DNA of 64,000 nt from Umezawaea endophytica (lineage in GTDB: Bacteria > Actinomycetota > Actinomycetes > Mycobacteriales > Pseudonocardiaceae). The position numbers and the translations under genes were made by a program. The notes under the pieces were generated by a model, which saw only the letters and a program-made list of their open reading frames with translations, was not told the DNA's origin and did no database searches. Below, one piece after another: positions 33,657 to 42,227 of the stretch. The first letter of the stretch is position 1; each line of letters opens with the position of its first letter. The stretch lies in the NCBI RefSeq assembly GCF_025061645.1, contig NZ_JANYMP010000023.1, positions 62,001-126,000 on the forward strand, read 5' to 3'.

Positions 33657-33820
33657 ACGCGCCCGGCCTTGACGGCGGCGACGAACGCCTCGAGCGCCGA
33701 CCGCCCAACCGACAGGACGGGCCCGGTGGGGTTCTTGGAGTCCCGGATCGCACCGAGGTAGGCCACCTCCACGCACTCACCATTGGGGACGCTGTAGGTG
33801 GACTTCCGCCACTGGCTCAT
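33653..33820 (-). CDS. DUF397 domain protein
   Basis: This 55-aa protein has the typical DUF397 pattern: MSQWRKSTYS, NGECVEVA, then IRDSKNPTGPVLSV and a C-terminal helix EAFVAAVKAG. ATG 33820 has GGGGAG 8 nt upstream. It lies 26 nt after the Scr1-type regulator at 33847; such pairs are very common in Streptomyces and Pseudonocardiales and act as a regulator with a small partner. Its last four bases overlap the end of the EndoU partner gene on the other strand. Confidence 0.92.
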   Translation of the reverse strand: MSQWRKSTYSVPNGECVEVAYLGAIRDSKNPTGPVLSVGRSALEAFVAAVKAGRV

Positions 33821-33846
33821 CGCGAGCACTCCCCTGCTGGTCGCTG

Positions 33847-34695
33847 TCAGTCGCCCACCACCTCGGCGATCAGCTCCAACGAAGCCTCTGGGCTGAGCGC
33901 GAGGTCTTGCAAGCGGGCGAATCTCAGCGTATACCCAGCCCGCTCCTCCGGGCTCTCGATATATCGACCCGCTTGGAAGTTCTCCGTGTAGACGACATCG
34001 TCGTGCAGAACATGGGCGAATGAAAGCACGTTGAAAGGCGAAGCCGGCGCCGGATACGCACCAGCCACAAATGGCACCACCTGAACGGTGACATTCGACA
34101 ATTCGCCCAATGTCAGCAGGTGCAGCAACTGCGCCTTCATGGTCTTCGCCCCACCAAATGGGGTGCGGATGACCGCCTCGGTCAACACCGCTTCGATTCG
34201 AAGCGGGTCCTTGCTGGTCAATCTTTCCTGCCTGGCCGCTCGCATGGATATCTGCTGGAGCGCGGTCACCTCGGCGCGCACCGGGTCATCGGCCCTCGCC
34301 GACGCGAGGATGTAGTCGGGTGTCTGGAACAGTCCGGGGATCAGGTCGATCCGGAAGGTTCGCACCAGGCTCGCCTCGAACTCCAGCTCGATGTAGTCCC
34401 TGGCCGCGTCGAAGATGACCGTGTCGGCACCGAGCAAACGTTGGCGCCTGGTCCACGTGGCCTGGTCGAACAGCGCGTTGCGCTCGTCGTCGTCGATCCT
34501 GCACGCCATGCCGATGGCGACCACGTCACCCGGCGCGACGGGCCACAGGGCGTTCTCCAGTTTGCTCAGCTTGGCGTTCGAGCAGCCGACCAAGCGGCCG
34601 AGTTCGACCAGGCTCAGGTCGCGGGAACGGCACCACCGCTCCAATTCACGCCCTATCGCGCGCTCGGCGGCCGTGGGTCGGAAAGCTTCCGTCAT
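33847..34695 (-). CDS. Helix-turn-helix regulator, Scr1/DUF5753 type
   Basis: This 282-aa regulator has an N-terminal XRE-type helix-turn-helix (about 12-70, SLVELGRLVGCSNAKLSKLE) and a C-terminal DUF5753 domain (about 100-280, with LIPGLFQTPDYI and TVQVVPFVAGAY). It pairs with the downstream DUF397 gene. The start ATG 34695 lies 7 nt after a TACGCT -10 box, suggesting a leaderless mRNA. The target is unknown. Confidence 0.93.
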   Translation of the reverse strand: MTEAFRPTAAERAIGRELERWCRSRDLSLVELGRLVGCSNAKLSKLENALWPVAPGDVVAIGMACRIDDDERNALFDQATWTRRQRLLGADTVIFDAARDYIELEFEASLVRTFRIDLIPGLFQTPDYILASARADDPVRAEVTALQQISMRAARQERLTSKDPLRIEAVLTEAVIRTPFGGAKTMKAQLLHLLTLGELSNVTVQVVPFVAGAYPAPASPFNVLSFAHVLHDDVVYTENFQAGRYIESPEERAGYTLRFARLQDLALSPEASLELIAEVVGD

Positions 34696-34702
34696 ATCGA
34701 CA

Positions 34703-34708
34703 AGCGTA
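34703..34708 (-). promoter_or_regulatory. -10 element of a likely leaderless promoter
   Basis: On the minus strand TACGCT lies 7 nt before ATG 34695, the same spacing as at 5982 and 6847. Confidence 0.5.
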
Positions 34709-34756
34709 GGGATCGTCCGTCCACACGGAACTCATTCTTTGGTGTGGGGATAACCG

Positions 34757-35608
34757 TTAACCCAGCACGCGCACGTTCCGGGTGATGGCGGAGCGGGCGG
34801 CCAGTTCCGAATCCGGTGGGTAGTCGACGCGCACGAGTGCCAAGCCGTGCGGGGGTGCGACGGTGACCTGGCTGGAGCGTTCGGTCGACGTCAGCAGGGA
34901 GGCGGGCCAGGCGGGTGGTTTGCGGCCCTCACCGACGGCCAGGAGCGCCCCTACGAGGCTGCGGACCATGGAGTGGCAGAACGCGTCGGCGGACACGTAC
35001 GCGGTCAACACGCCGTCCTCGGCGCGCGTCCAGTCGAGGCGCTGCAACTCGCGGATCGTGGTGGCGCCTTCGCGGCGGCGGCAGAAGGCGCAGAAGTCGC
35101 GTTCGCCGAGCAGGAGGGCGGACGCCGCGGTGAGGGCGTCCAGGTCCAGCGGGCGGGGCCAGGACAGGGTGTCCAGGCGGCGCAACGGGTGCGCGCCCGC
35201 CACGGCGTCGGTGACGCGGTACTCGTAGTGCCTGCGCATGGCGGAGAACCTGGCGTCGAACTCCGGCGGGACGATCCGGGTCCGGAAGACGCGGACGTCC
35301 GCGGGCAGCGCGCGGGACAGGCGCTTGGGGAGGCCGTCGACGTCCACGGTGGACGGGAGGTCCACGTGGGCGACCTGGCCGGTGGCGTGCACCCCGGCGT
35401 CGGTGCGGCCCGCGACGGTCAGCTTCACGTCCTCGCGCAGCACCATCGACAGCGTGTCCTCCAGGACACCGCACACGGTGCGGCGCCCCGGTTGCCGCGC
35501 CCAGCCGGAGAAGTCCGTGCCGTCGTACGCCAGGTCGAGGCGGACGCGAACGAGCCCGTCGTCCCCAGTGGGGGCAACGGGCTCGTCTGCGATGAGCGGG
35601 TCCGTCAG
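34757..35608 (-). CDS. truA: tRNA pseudouridine(38-40) synthase TruA, probable CTG start
   Basis: TruA modifies U38-U40 in the tRNA anticodon stem. The catalytic Asp lies in [17 protein letters not shown]. The conserved N-terminal motif [18 protein letters not shown] is in frame but lies upstream of the first GTG (35476). No ATG, GTG or TTG exists between that motif and the rplQ end. The best start is CTG 35608, which overlaps the rplQ stop as CTGA and has AAGGA 8-10 nt upstream; this gives 283 aa. A GTG 35476 start would remove the first beta strand and is unlikely. It is the last gene of the infA-rpoA-rplQ operon. Confidence 0.92.
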   Translation of the reverse strand: MTDPLIADEPVAPTGDDGLVRVRLDLAYDGTDFSGWARQPGRRTVCGVLEDTLSMVLREDVKLTVAGRTDAGVHATGQVAHVDLPSTVDVDGLPKRLSRALPADVRVFRTRIVPPEFDARFSAMRRHYEYRVTDAVAGAHPLRRLDTLSWPRPLDLDALTAASALLLGERDFCAFCRRREGATTIRELQRLDWTRAEDGVLTAYVSADAFCHSMVRSLVGALLAVGEGRKPPAWPASLLTSTERSSQVTVAPPHGLALVRVDYPPDSELAARSAITRNVRVLG

Positions 35609-36180
35609 GACTCGTCCTTCTTGTCCTCGACCTTGTCCTCGGCCTTGGGAGCCTCGTCAGCACCCTCGGCGGGGGCTTCGGCGGCGTCCTTGGTCGCGGA
35701 CTCGGGCGCGTCGGCGTCCTGGTCCTTGACCTCGGCGTCGTCGGCAACGACGGCGGGCTTCTCAGCCTTCTCGTCCTTGGCGAACTTGGTCTTCCGGGCC
35801 GCCTCGGCCTCGGTGGCGACCAGCTTCTGCTGCACCAGTTCGATGACGGCCATGGGGGCGTTGTCGCCCTTGCGCGCCAGCGTCTTCGTGATGCGGGTGT
35901 AGCCACCGTTGCGGTCGACGAAGAACGGGCCGATCTCCGCGAACAACTTGTGGACGATGTCCTTGTCGCGGATGACCTTCAGGATCTCGCGACGGTTGTG
36001 CAGGTCACCGACCTTGGCCTTGCTGATCAGCTTCTCGGCGTACGGCCGCAGCCGCTTCGCCTTCGCCTCGGTGGTCGTGATCCGGCCGTGGGTGAACAGC
36101 GCGGTGGCCAGGTTGGCCAGCATGAGCCGCTCGTGGGCCGGCGACCCGCCGAGACGGGGTCCCTTAGTGGGGGTGGGCAT
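35605..36180 (-). CDS. rplQ: 50S ribosomal protein L17 with acidic C-terminal extension
   Basis: The L17 domain (about 1-118) starts [21 protein letters not shown] and covers the polypeptide exit region of 23S rRNA. Residues about 125-191 are a Lys/Ala/Glu/Asp-rich tail absent from short L17 proteins, probably disordered; 191 aa in total. It follows rpoA after 59 nt and overlaps truA by four bases. Confidence 0.97.
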   Translation of the reverse strand: MPTPTKGPRLGGSPAHERLMLANLATALFTHGRITTTEAKAKRLRPYAEKLISKAKVGDLHNRREILKVIRDKDIVHKLFAEIGPFFVDRNGGYTRITKTLARKGDNAPMAVIELVQQKLVATEAEAARKTKFAKDEKAEKPAVVADDAEVKDQDADAPESATKDAAEAPAEGADEAPKAEDKVEDKKDES

Positions 36181-36239
36181 CGCTTGCTCCTCGGATTACT
36201 TTCTGATCCTCTGCTCCGGCCCAGCCGTTTTCACGGCCT

Positions 36240-37289
36240 TCAGAGCTGCTCGGTCTCCGCGTAGTCCTGACCGTCGTCGTGGGTGTCCACGCCGCCGTCC
36301 GCCCAGCCTTCGGCCGGGTAGTCGGCCGCAGCGGCCGACGGGTCGAACCCAGGGGGGCTGTCCTTCAGCGCCAAGCCGAGGCCAACGAGCTTCATCTTGA
36401 CCTCGTCGATCGACTTCGCACCGAAGTTGCGAATGTCCAGCAAGTCCGCCTCGCTGCGCGAGACCAGCTCGCCCACGGTGTGGATGCCTTCGCGCTTGAG
36501 GCAGTTGTACGACCGCACGGTCAGGTCGAGGTCCTCGATCGGCATCGCGAACGCCGCGATGGTGTCCGCCTCGGCGGGCGAGGGGCCGATCTCGATGCCC
36601 TCGGCGTCGATGTTCAGCTCGCGAGCGAGACCGAACAGCTCGACCAGGGTCTTGCCAGCGGAAGCAACCGCGTCCCTCGGCGTGATGGAGGGCTTCGTCT
36701 CCACGTCGAGGATCAGCTTGTCGAAGTCGGTGCGCTGCTCGACACGGGTGGCCTCGACCTTGTAGGTCACCTTCATGACGGGCGAGTAGATCGAGTCAAC
36801 CGGGATGCGGCCGATCTCGGCACCGGCCTGCTTGTTCTGGACGGCGGGGACGTAGCCGCGACCGCGCTCGACGACGAGCTCGATCTCCAGCTTGCCCTTG
36901 CCGTTCAGGGTGGCGATGTGCAGGTCGGGGTTGTGCACGGTGACACCGGCCGGGGGCACGATGTCGCCTGCGGTGACCGCACCGGGGCCCTGCTTGCGCA
37001 GGTACATCGTCACCGGCTCATCTTCCTCCGAGGAGACGACGAGCTCCTTGAGGTTCAGGATGATGTCGGTGACGTCCTCCTTGACACCGGGCACGGTGGT
37101 GAACTCGTGCAGCACGCCGTCGATGCGGATGCTGGTCACGGCTGCGCCGGGGATCGAGGAGAGCAGGGTGCGGCGGATGGAGTTGCCGAGGGTGTAGCCG
37201 AAGCCCGGCTCGAGCGGCTCGATCACGAACCGGGAGCGGGTCTCGTTGACGGACTCCTCGCCGAGCGAGGGGCGCTGGGAAATAAGCAC
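36240..37289 (-). CDS. rpoA: DNA-directed RNA polymerase subunit alpha
   Basis: At 349 aa this is the full RNA polymerase alpha chain. The N-terminal assembly domain shows [20 protein letters not shown], and the alpha-CTD (about 250-315) has [20 protein letters not shown] and [12 protein letters not shown] for UP-element and activator contact. An acidic tail ends the protein. It is separated from rpsD by a 150-nt gap with a hairpin, so it may have its own promoter. Confidence 0.98.
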   Translation of the reverse strand: MLISQRPSLGEESVNETRSRFVIEPLEPGFGYTLGNSIRRTLLSSIPGAAVTSIRIDGVLHEFTTVPGVKEDVTDIILNLKELVVSSEEDEPVTMYLRKQGPGAVTAGDIVPPAGVTVHNPDLHIATLNGKGKLEIELVVERGRGYVPAVQNKQAGAEIGRIPVDSIYSPVMKVTYKVEATRVEQRTDFDKLILDVETKPSITPRDAVASAGKTLVELFGLARELNIDAEGIEIGPSPAEADTIAAFAMPIEDLDLTVRSYNCLKREGIHTVGELVSRSEADLLDIRNFGAKSIDEVKMKLVGLGLALKDSPPGFDPSAAAADYPAEGWADGGVDTHDDGQDYAETEQL

Positions 37290-37401
37290 TGGGTTCTTCC
37301 TTCATCTCATCGACGACCGCTATTTGACGCCGAAGGAAACGCCGGTCGCGGAGACCGGCAAACACGTGCGGCACACCATTCGCGCCGCCGTGGGACCCGA
37401 C

Positions 37402-37433
37402 TCCGGCCGGCCACCTGGTGGTGACCGGCCGGA
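37402..37433 (-). terminator. Hairpin between rpsD and rpoA, terminator or attenuator
   Basis: TCCGGCCGG (37402-37410) pairs with CCGGCCGGA (37425-37433), with CCACCTGGTGG between. It lies just after the rpsD stop and has no T tract. It may reduce read-through or protect the mRNA end inside the operon. Confidence 0.6.
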
Positions 37434-37439
37434 GGAGGA

Positions 37440-38045
37440 TCACTTCGAGTAGAGCTCGACGATGAGCTGTTCGGTCACCGGCGTGTCGATCTGCGCCCGC
37501 TCCGGAACCTGGTGGACCAGGATGCGGAGGGTCGAGGGGACGACCTGGAGCCAACCGGGGATCGGACGGTCACCGAAGGTGGCCTTGGCGACCTCGAAGG
37601 GCAGCGTCGGCAGCGACTTCGGCTTCACGTCGATGATGTCGAACTTCGACACCCGGAAGCTGGGGATGTTGACCTTCTGGCCGTTCACGATGAAGTGACC
37701 GTGAGCGACGAGCTGGCGGGCCATCCGACGGGTGCGGGCCAGACCGGCCCGGTACACCACGTTGTCCAGACGGGTCTCGAGGATCTGGAGCAGGTTCTCG
37801 CCGGTCTTGCCGGGGCGACGAACCGCTTCCTCGTAGTAGCGGCGGAACTGCTTCTCCAGCACGCCGTACGTGTAGCGAGCCTTCTGCTTCTCCTGGAGCT
37901 GAAGCAGGTACTCGGACTCCTTGATCCGACCGCGGCCGTGCTGGCCGGGCGGGTAAGGACGACGCTCGAACGCCTTGTCGCCGCCGACGAGGTCGACCTT
38001 GAGCCGGCGCGAGATGCGCGTTGCTGGTCCCGTGTAACGAGCCAT
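37440..38045 (-). CDS. rpsD: 30S ribosomal protein S4
   Basis: S4 nucleates 16S rRNA folding. This 201-aa protein starts MARYTGPATRISRRLKVDL and has the S4 RNA-binding domain at about 92-155 (RLDNVVYRAGLARTRRMARQ). No cysteine cluster is present, so it is the zinc-free form. It follows rpsK after 23 nt. Confidence 0.98.
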   Translation of the reverse strand: MARYTGPATRISRRLKVDLVGGDKAFERRPYPPGQHGRGRIKESEYLLQLQEKQKARYTYGVLEKQFRRYYEEAVRRPGKTGENLLQILETRLDNVVYRAGLARTRRMARQLVAHGHFIVNGQKVNIPSFRVSKFDIIDVKPKSLPTLPFEVAKATFGDRPIPGWLQVVPSTLRILVHQVPERAQIDTPVTEQLIVELYSK

Positions 38046-38068
38046 GGTTTCTTACTCCTCCCCGTGCC

Positions 38069-38476
38069 TCAGACCCGGCGCCGCTTGGGCGGGCGGCAGC
38101 CGTTGTGGGGCTGCGGGGTCACGTCCTGGATGGTGCCGACCTCGAGGCCTGCGGCTTGCAGCGAACGGATCGCGGTCTCCCGGCCGGAACCGGGGCCCTT
38201 CACGAACACGTCCACCTTGCGCATGCCGTGCTCGGCGGCCTTGCGGGCAGCGCTCTCAGCAGCCATCTGCGCGGCGAACGGCGTGGACTTGCGAGAGCCC
38301 TTGAAGCCGACGTGTCCGGCAGACGCCCAGGCGATCACGTTCCCGGTCGGGTCGGTGATCGACACGATCGTGTTGTTGAACGTGCTCTTGATGTGAGCCT
38401 GGCCGTGCGAGATGTTCTTCTTTTCCTTGCGCCGGACTTTCTTGACCCCGGCGCCCGTGCGGGACTTGGGTGGCAC
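38069..38476 (-). CDS. rpsK: 30S ribosomal protein S11
   Basis: S11 forms part of the 30S platform. This 135-aa protein has [19 protein letters not shown] near residue 25 and ends [11 protein letters not shown], the conserved C-terminus. It lies 32 nt downstream of rpsM and 23 nt upstream of rpsD. Confidence 0.98.
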   Translation of the reverse strand: MPPKSRTGAGVKKVRRKEKKNISHGQAHIKSTFNNTIVSITDPTGNVIAWASAGHVGFKGSRKSTPFAAQMAAESAARKAAEHGMRKVDVFVKGPGSGRETAIRSLQAAGLEVGTIQDVTPQPHNGCRPPKRRRV

Positions 38477-38508
38477 TTCGGTGATCTCCTACCTAAAGAC
38501 GCGAGGTC

Positions 38509-38889
38509 TTACTTCTTTCCGGCCTTCTTCTTGCCGGCGACGGTCTTCTTCGGCCCCTTGCGGGTACGCGCGTTCGTCTTGGTGCGCTGCCCGCGGACGG
38601 GCAGGTTGCGACGGTGGCGCAGACCCTCGTAGCAGCCGATTTCCATCTTCCGGCGGATGTCGGCCTGAACCTCGCGGCGAAGGTCACCCTCAACCTTGAA
38701 GTTGGTCTCGACGTACTCGCGCAGCTTCGCGAGGTCGTCGTCACCCAGGTCCTTGACCCGGAGGTCAAAGCTGATCCCGGTAGCGGTCAGCAGCTCTTTC
38801 GAGCGCGTGCGACCAATACCGAAGATGTAGGTCAGCGCGATCTCCATCCGCTTTTCGCGGGGGAGGTCGACGCCAGCGAGTCGTGCCAT
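38509..38889 (-). CDS. rpsM: 30S ribosomal protein S13
   Basis: S13 contacts P-site tRNA and the B1 bridges. From ATG 38889 it is 126 aa, starting [20 protein letters not shown] and ending in a Lys-rich tail. The longer frame to 39084 is not supported. A 216-nt gap with a hairpin separates it from rpmJ. Confidence 0.97.
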   Translation of the reverse strand: MARLAGVDLPREKRMEIALTYIFGIGRTRSKELLTATGISFDLRVKDLGDDDLAKLREYVETNFKVEGDLRREVQADIRRKMEIGCYEGLRHRRNLPVRGQRTKTNARTRKGPKKTVAGKKKAGKK

Positions 38890-39017
38890 ACGGCGCTTGC
38901 TCCTAACAGGTGTCGCTCCAGGTCTGCTCCTCGTCCGGTTCCGGGACTGACTCGCTGTGCCGTTCCGCGTGCTTTCACACGTGGTGTCCCGGCCCCGGCC
39001 TGGAGTCCGGGGGTGCG

Positions 39018-39037
39018 CCAGGCGTCGGAACGCCTGG
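39018..39037 (-). terminator. Short perfect hairpin between rpmJ and rpsM
   Basis: CCAGGCGT, loop CGGA, then ACGCCTGG form an 8-bp perfect stem in the 216-nt gap. It could be an attenuator or mRNA-processing site; no T tract follows. Confidence 0.5.
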
Positions 39038-39105
39038 CAGGTACGAGGAGGCTTACTACTTTGTCGCGTCCATCTGAGGACCACGACGAAGTGCGGAGGG
39101 GTTGA

Positions 39106-39219
39106 TCAGCCCTGACGCTGCTTGTGGCGCAGGTTCTCGCAGATCACCATGACTCGCCCGTGACGGCGGATCACCTTGCACTTGTCGCAGATCTTCTTGA
39201 CGCTCGGCTGAACCTTCAC
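39106..39219 (-). CDS. rpmJ: 50S ribosomal protein L36
   Basis: This 37-aa protein starts at GTG 39219 ([19 protein letters not shown]) and carries the zinc ligands Cys11, Cys14, Cys27 and His32, so it is the zinc-binding (C+) form. It lies between infA and rpsM. Confidence 0.97.
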   Translation of the reverse strand: MKVQPSVKKICDKCKVIRRHGRVMVICENLRHKQRQG

Positions 39220-39277
39220 GCCTGAGCTCTCCTGCTTTGCCGCGTGCCCGAGGCGGCTGCCCCGGCCACCGTGGAGG

Positions 39278-39499
39278 TCACTTGTAGCGGTAGACGATGC
39301 GCCCTCGGGACAGGTCGTAGGGCGAGAGCTCCACGACAACCCGGTCCTCAGGAAGGATGCGGATGTAGTGCTGACGCATCTTGCCGCTGATGTGTGCCAG
39401 GACCTTGTGACCGTTCTCCAACTCGACTCGGAACATCGCGTTGGGGAGCGGCTCGACTACGCGGCCCTCGACCTCAATGGCCCCGTCCTTCTTGCCCAT
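39278..39499 (-). CDS. infA: Translation initiation factor IF-1
   Basis: This 73-aa OB-fold protein binds the 30S A site during initiation. From ATG 39499 it reads [20 protein letters not shown] and ends [10 protein letters not shown]. It is the first gene of the operon running to truA; its promoter is at 39657-39685. Confidence 0.98.
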   Translation of the reverse strand: MGKKDGAIEVEGRVVEPLPNAMFRVELENGHKVLAHISGKMRQHYIRILPEDRVVVELSPYDLSRGRIVYRYK

Positions 39500-39656
39500 G
39501 TCCTCCGCGTTTCGTGACGGTGGTATTCCCGGATGTGGACACGCGCCTCCCCGACTCCGACGGGCCCTTGCGAACCACTGATCACCTGGAGCTCGACCAT
39601 CTCTGGCCACCATCACAGGCATGACGGAACCGGCGCGACGTGTGCGCCACCTACCC

Positions 39657-39685
39657 ATAGTACGCAGTTCAGCCCTGTTGCCCAA
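39657..39685 (-). promoter_or_regulatory. Promoter of the infA-rpmJ-rpsM-K-D-rpoA-rplQ-truA operon
   Basis: On the minus strand TTGGGC, a 17-nt spacer and TACTAT form a good sigma-70-type promoter. It overlaps the 3' end of the DUF1707 gene and leaves a 5' leader of about 150 nt before infA. Confidence 0.65.
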
Positions 39686-40175
39686 ATCGGGTCATCCGAC
39701 CCGCCAGGATGAGCGCTCCCCAGGGCCCCACGACCCAGATCCACCACGGGTAGGCCCACTCCAGGGTCGTGACGCTGACCAGTGCCCAGATGACGAAATT
39801 GATCATGCTGGCCGCGACCCAGGCCCGGAAGAGGAAGCGCGCGGCCTTGTTCGACTGGCGGACTTCCGGGAGGTACGTGGCGTGCTGGTAGGTGGGCGGC
39901 TGGTAGGCCGGTGGGTGGTAGGTCTGGTGCTGGTAGACCTGCTGCTCAGGACGGTGCGGAGACCTGGAGGAGGACTCGTCGTCAGGTGGCAGGTCGGCGA
40001 TGAGGGCGGAGAGGTCCGCATACGTTTGCGCCGACCACGCGAGCTGAACCCGATGGTCGAACTCGGCCAGGTCGAGACGCCCTTCGGCCTGTGCGCGCGT
40101 CAACAACTCCACGATCGCTTCACGATCGTTGTCAGCGGCCCTCATGGTCGGCGTGTCGTCGCTCACGTCGTCCAT
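39669..40175 (-). CDS. DUF1707 protein with two membrane helices
   Basis: This 168-aa protein has an N-terminal DUF1707 domain (about 10-64: [40 protein letters not shown]). A Tyr/Gln/Pro-rich linker with repeated TYQ/PPTYQ units follows (about 75-105), and a C-terminal two-helix membrane domain (about 115-160) ends it. DUF1707 proteins are common in actinobacteria and their role is unclear. It sits between the secY-adk-map and infA operons, and palindromic element A lies about 215 bp upstream. Confidence 0.88.
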   Translation of the reverse strand: MDDVSDDTPTMRAADNDREAIVELLTRAQAEGRLDLAEFDHRVQLAWSAQTYADLSALIADLPPDDESSSRSPHRPEQQVYQHQTYHPPAYQPPTYQHATYLPEVRQSNKAARFLFRAWVAASMINFVIWALVSVTTLEWAYPWWIWVVGPWGALILAGRMTRFGQQG

Positions 40176-40389
40176 GGTGGCTTGGTTGAGGGCTGGGGTA
40201 CATGGGGCTAGCCCCCGTGCGTGTGGGGAGGGCGGGTGAGGGTTCGGGGTTGGGGGTGGTTGGGTACGGATCTTGGTGTCGTGGGTCGAGTGGCTGCGGG
40301 AACGGTGGGTGCGGCTGGCAGCGTGGTCGGGGGCCTGTGGCTTCGGCTTCCGGCGGGGTCGGGTGCCGTACCGAAGTACCAGCGAGGAT

Positions 40390-40508
40390 GTGGCCGATTT
40401 GACTTGGGGCCCCTAGATTTGCCCCTTCGTCGGACAATAAAGGGCAGAAGGTGAAGCTGCCGTCCGACGCAAGTTTAAGGGGCAAATCCCCCAAGTAAAA
40501 TCGGCCAC
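40390..40508 (+). repeat. Palindromic element, copy A (119 bp)
   Basis: This is a near-perfect long hairpin. Outer stem GTGGCCGATT/AATCGGCCAC, then ACTTGGGG/CCCCAAGT, then ATTTGCCCCTT/AAGGGGCAAAT, then CGTCGGAC/GTCCGACG and an apical GGCAG/CTGCC. Bulges are at fixed places: CCCCTAG on the left and CAAGTTT on the right. It matches copy B at 60440 in about 109 of 119 positions and shares its skeleton with copy C. Confidence 0.9.
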
Positions 40509-40578
40509 GCTGCGTAGGCGGCGTCCCGTTTTTGAGCATTAAAGTCTAGAACCAAAGGACGGAACGCGGGCGCATTGC

Positions 40579-40693
40579 GTGTTCGATTTTACTTGGGGTT
40601 TTTGGCGCTAAACTCAGTCGGGCGGCAAGCTCTCCACCTGCCGTTTTGGCCCGACTAGCGCCAAAAAGAGGGGCCCCAAGTCAAATCGAACAC
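40579..40693 (-). repeat. Palindromic element, copy C (115 bp, inverted)
   Basis: Read on the minus strand it begins GTGTTCGATTTGACTTGGGG and ends AAATCGAACAC. It keeps the invariant GATTTGACTTGGGGCCCCT, AGTTTA and CCCCAAGTAAAATCG of copies A and B. Its middle stem is different in sequence (CTTTTTGGCGCTA with TAGCGCCAAAAA) yet fully paired. It lies about 155 bp after the map stop codon. Confidence 0.88.
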
Positions 40694-40848
40694 ACCCACC
40701 GCACCCCCGCGAGGGCCAACCCCACCCCCAACAACCCGCCCTGCCCGCCCACCGCACCAACCGAGCCCAAGCCACCCGAGCCCCGAACCAAAGACCCAAC
40801 GACAAAGGGCCCCACCCGCAGGTGAGGCCCTCAACCGTCAACCAACCC

Positions 40849-41622
40849 TCAATCCTCAAGCGCCGTGAGCACCCAAGGACCATCCTCCGTGATCGCGATG
40901 CTGTGCTCCCAGTGAGCCGCGCGCGACCCATCAGTGGTCACAACGGTCCACCCGTCATCCAACTCAGCCGTGTGCTCGGTCCCCAGCGTCAACATCGGCT
41001 CGATCGCGATAGCCATACCGGGCTTCAACCGAGGCCCTTTACCCGGCTTCCCGTAATTGGGCAGGAACGGCTCCATGTGCATCTTGGTCCCGATGCCATG
41101 ACCGCCGTACCCCTCCACGATCCCGTACTCGAACCCGTCCCGCTCCCCCGCCGCGATCGTCTCCGCTTCGATGGCGAACGAGATGTCCGACAGCTTCCCA
41201 CCGGCCACCGCCGCTTCGATGCCCGCGAGCATCGACGTGCGGGTCGCCTCCGACAGCAACAACTCGGCCGGGGTCACCTCGCCGATCGCGACGGTGAGGG
41301 CCGAGTCGCCGTGCCAGCCCTCGAGGATGGCGCCGCAGTCGATGGAGATGAGGTCGCCCTCCTTCAGCACCTGGGTGCGGCTGGGGATGCCGTGGACGAC
41401 CTGTTCGTTGACCGAGGCGCAGATGCTGGCCGGGAAGCCGTTGTAGCCCTTGAAGGACGGGATGGCGCCCGCTTCACGGATGTTCTGCTCTGCCAGCTCG
41501 TCCAGTTCGTGGGTGCTGATGCCCGCCTTGGCGTGCGAGGACACCAGGGCGAGCGTGCGGGCCACCACGAGGCCTGCGGCGCGCATGGCTTCCAGTTCGC
41601 CGCGCGACTTGATCTCGATCAT
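40849..41622 (-). CDS. map: Type I methionine aminopeptidase
   Basis: Map removes the initiator methionine from new proteins. From ATG 41622 it is 257 aa ([20 protein letters not shown]) with the metal ligands of the pita-bread fold: [18 protein letters not shown], and the Glu residues in AIEPML and [14 protein letters not shown] at 41679 overlaps the adk stop as GTGA and would add 19 residues; that start is possible because the genes are coupled. Map is the last gene of secY-adk-map. Confidence 0.96.
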   Translation of the reverse strand: MIEIKSRGELEAMRAAGLVVARTLALVSSHAKAGISTHELDELAEQNIREAGAIPSFKGYNGFPASICASVNEQVVHGIPSRTQVLKEGDLISIDCGAILEGWHGDSALTVAIGEVTPAELLLSEATRTSMLAGIEAAVAGGKLSDISFAIEAETIAAGERDGFEYGIVEGYGGHGIGTKMHMEPFLPNYGKPGKGPRLKPGMAIAIEPMLTLGTEHTAELDDGWTVVTTDGSRAAHWEHSIAITEDGPWVLTALED

Positions 41623-41675
41623 GCGTTCACGGCCACCGGGGACGAAGCGACGAAGGACATCGAGGACTCCACCGC

Positions 41676-42227
41676 TCACCGCTCGCCGCGCAGGGCACGC
41701 AAGGCGCGCTCGCTGACCTCGTTGACGTCGCCCACGGCGTCGATGCTGACGACGATCTTGTCGTAGTAGTCGAGCAGCGGGGCGGTTTCCGAGCGGTAGA
41801 GCTGCTGGCGGTGGCGGATGACGTCTTCCTTGTCGTCCGTCCGGCCGCGGGCGAGCAGGCGTTCGACGACGACGTCCTCGTCGACCTTGAACTCCAGCAC
41901 GTTGTCGATCTTCTGCTCGTCCCTGGCGAGGATCTCGCCGAGCACACCCGCCTGTGCGACGTTGCGCGGGAAGCCGTCCAGCAGGAAGCCCTCGACGGCG
42001 TCCGGCTGGGCCAGGCGTTCGCGGACCATCTCGTTCGTCACGGCGTCCGGGACGAGCTCGCCGGAGTCCAGGTACTCCTGGACCTCCCGGCCGAGCTCGG
42101 TCTGGTCGCTGATGTGCGCGCGGAAGAGGTCCCCGGTGGAGATGTGCGGCACGCCGAGCTTCTCGCTCAACACGGTGGCCTGGGTGCCCTTGCCCGCTCC
42201 AGGCGGGCCAACGAGAACGAGTCGCAC
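41676..42227 (-). CDS. adk: Adenylate kinase
   Basis: Adk interconverts AMP, ATP and ADP. This 183-aa protein has the P-loop [10 protein letters not shown] (about 7-16), GFPRNVAQ and a short LID segment [14 protein letters not shown], so it is the short form without zinc. Its start touches the secY stop at 42227. Confidence 0.98.
   Translation of the reverse strand: MRLVLVGPPGAGKGTQATVLSEKLGVPHISTGDLFRAHISDQTELGREVQEYLDSGELVPDAVTNEMVRERLAQPDAVEGFLLDGFPRNVAQAGVLGEILARDEQKIDNVLEFKVDEDVVVERLLARGRTDDKEDVIRHRQQLYRSETAPLLDYYDKIVVSIDAVGDVNEVSERALRALRGER

Larger units (their letters stand above)
40176..40848. other. Gene-free stretch between DUF1707 and map holding two palindromic elements
   Basis: No gene is supported in these 673 bases. 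Positions 40200-40389 are G/T-rich on the plus strand, and 40694-40860 are A/C-rich. Between them lie elements A and C in tail-to-tail orientation, separated by 70 bp. The promoter of the DUF1707 gene should be near 40176-40300. Confidence 0.7.

Noticed and set aside
35477-35608. truA start at GTG 35476
   Set aside because: It would delete the conserved [14 protein letters not shown] strand.
40202-40454. Small Gly/Val-rich open frames upstream of element A
   Set aside because: Low-complexity translation of the G/T-rich stretch, running into the palindrome.
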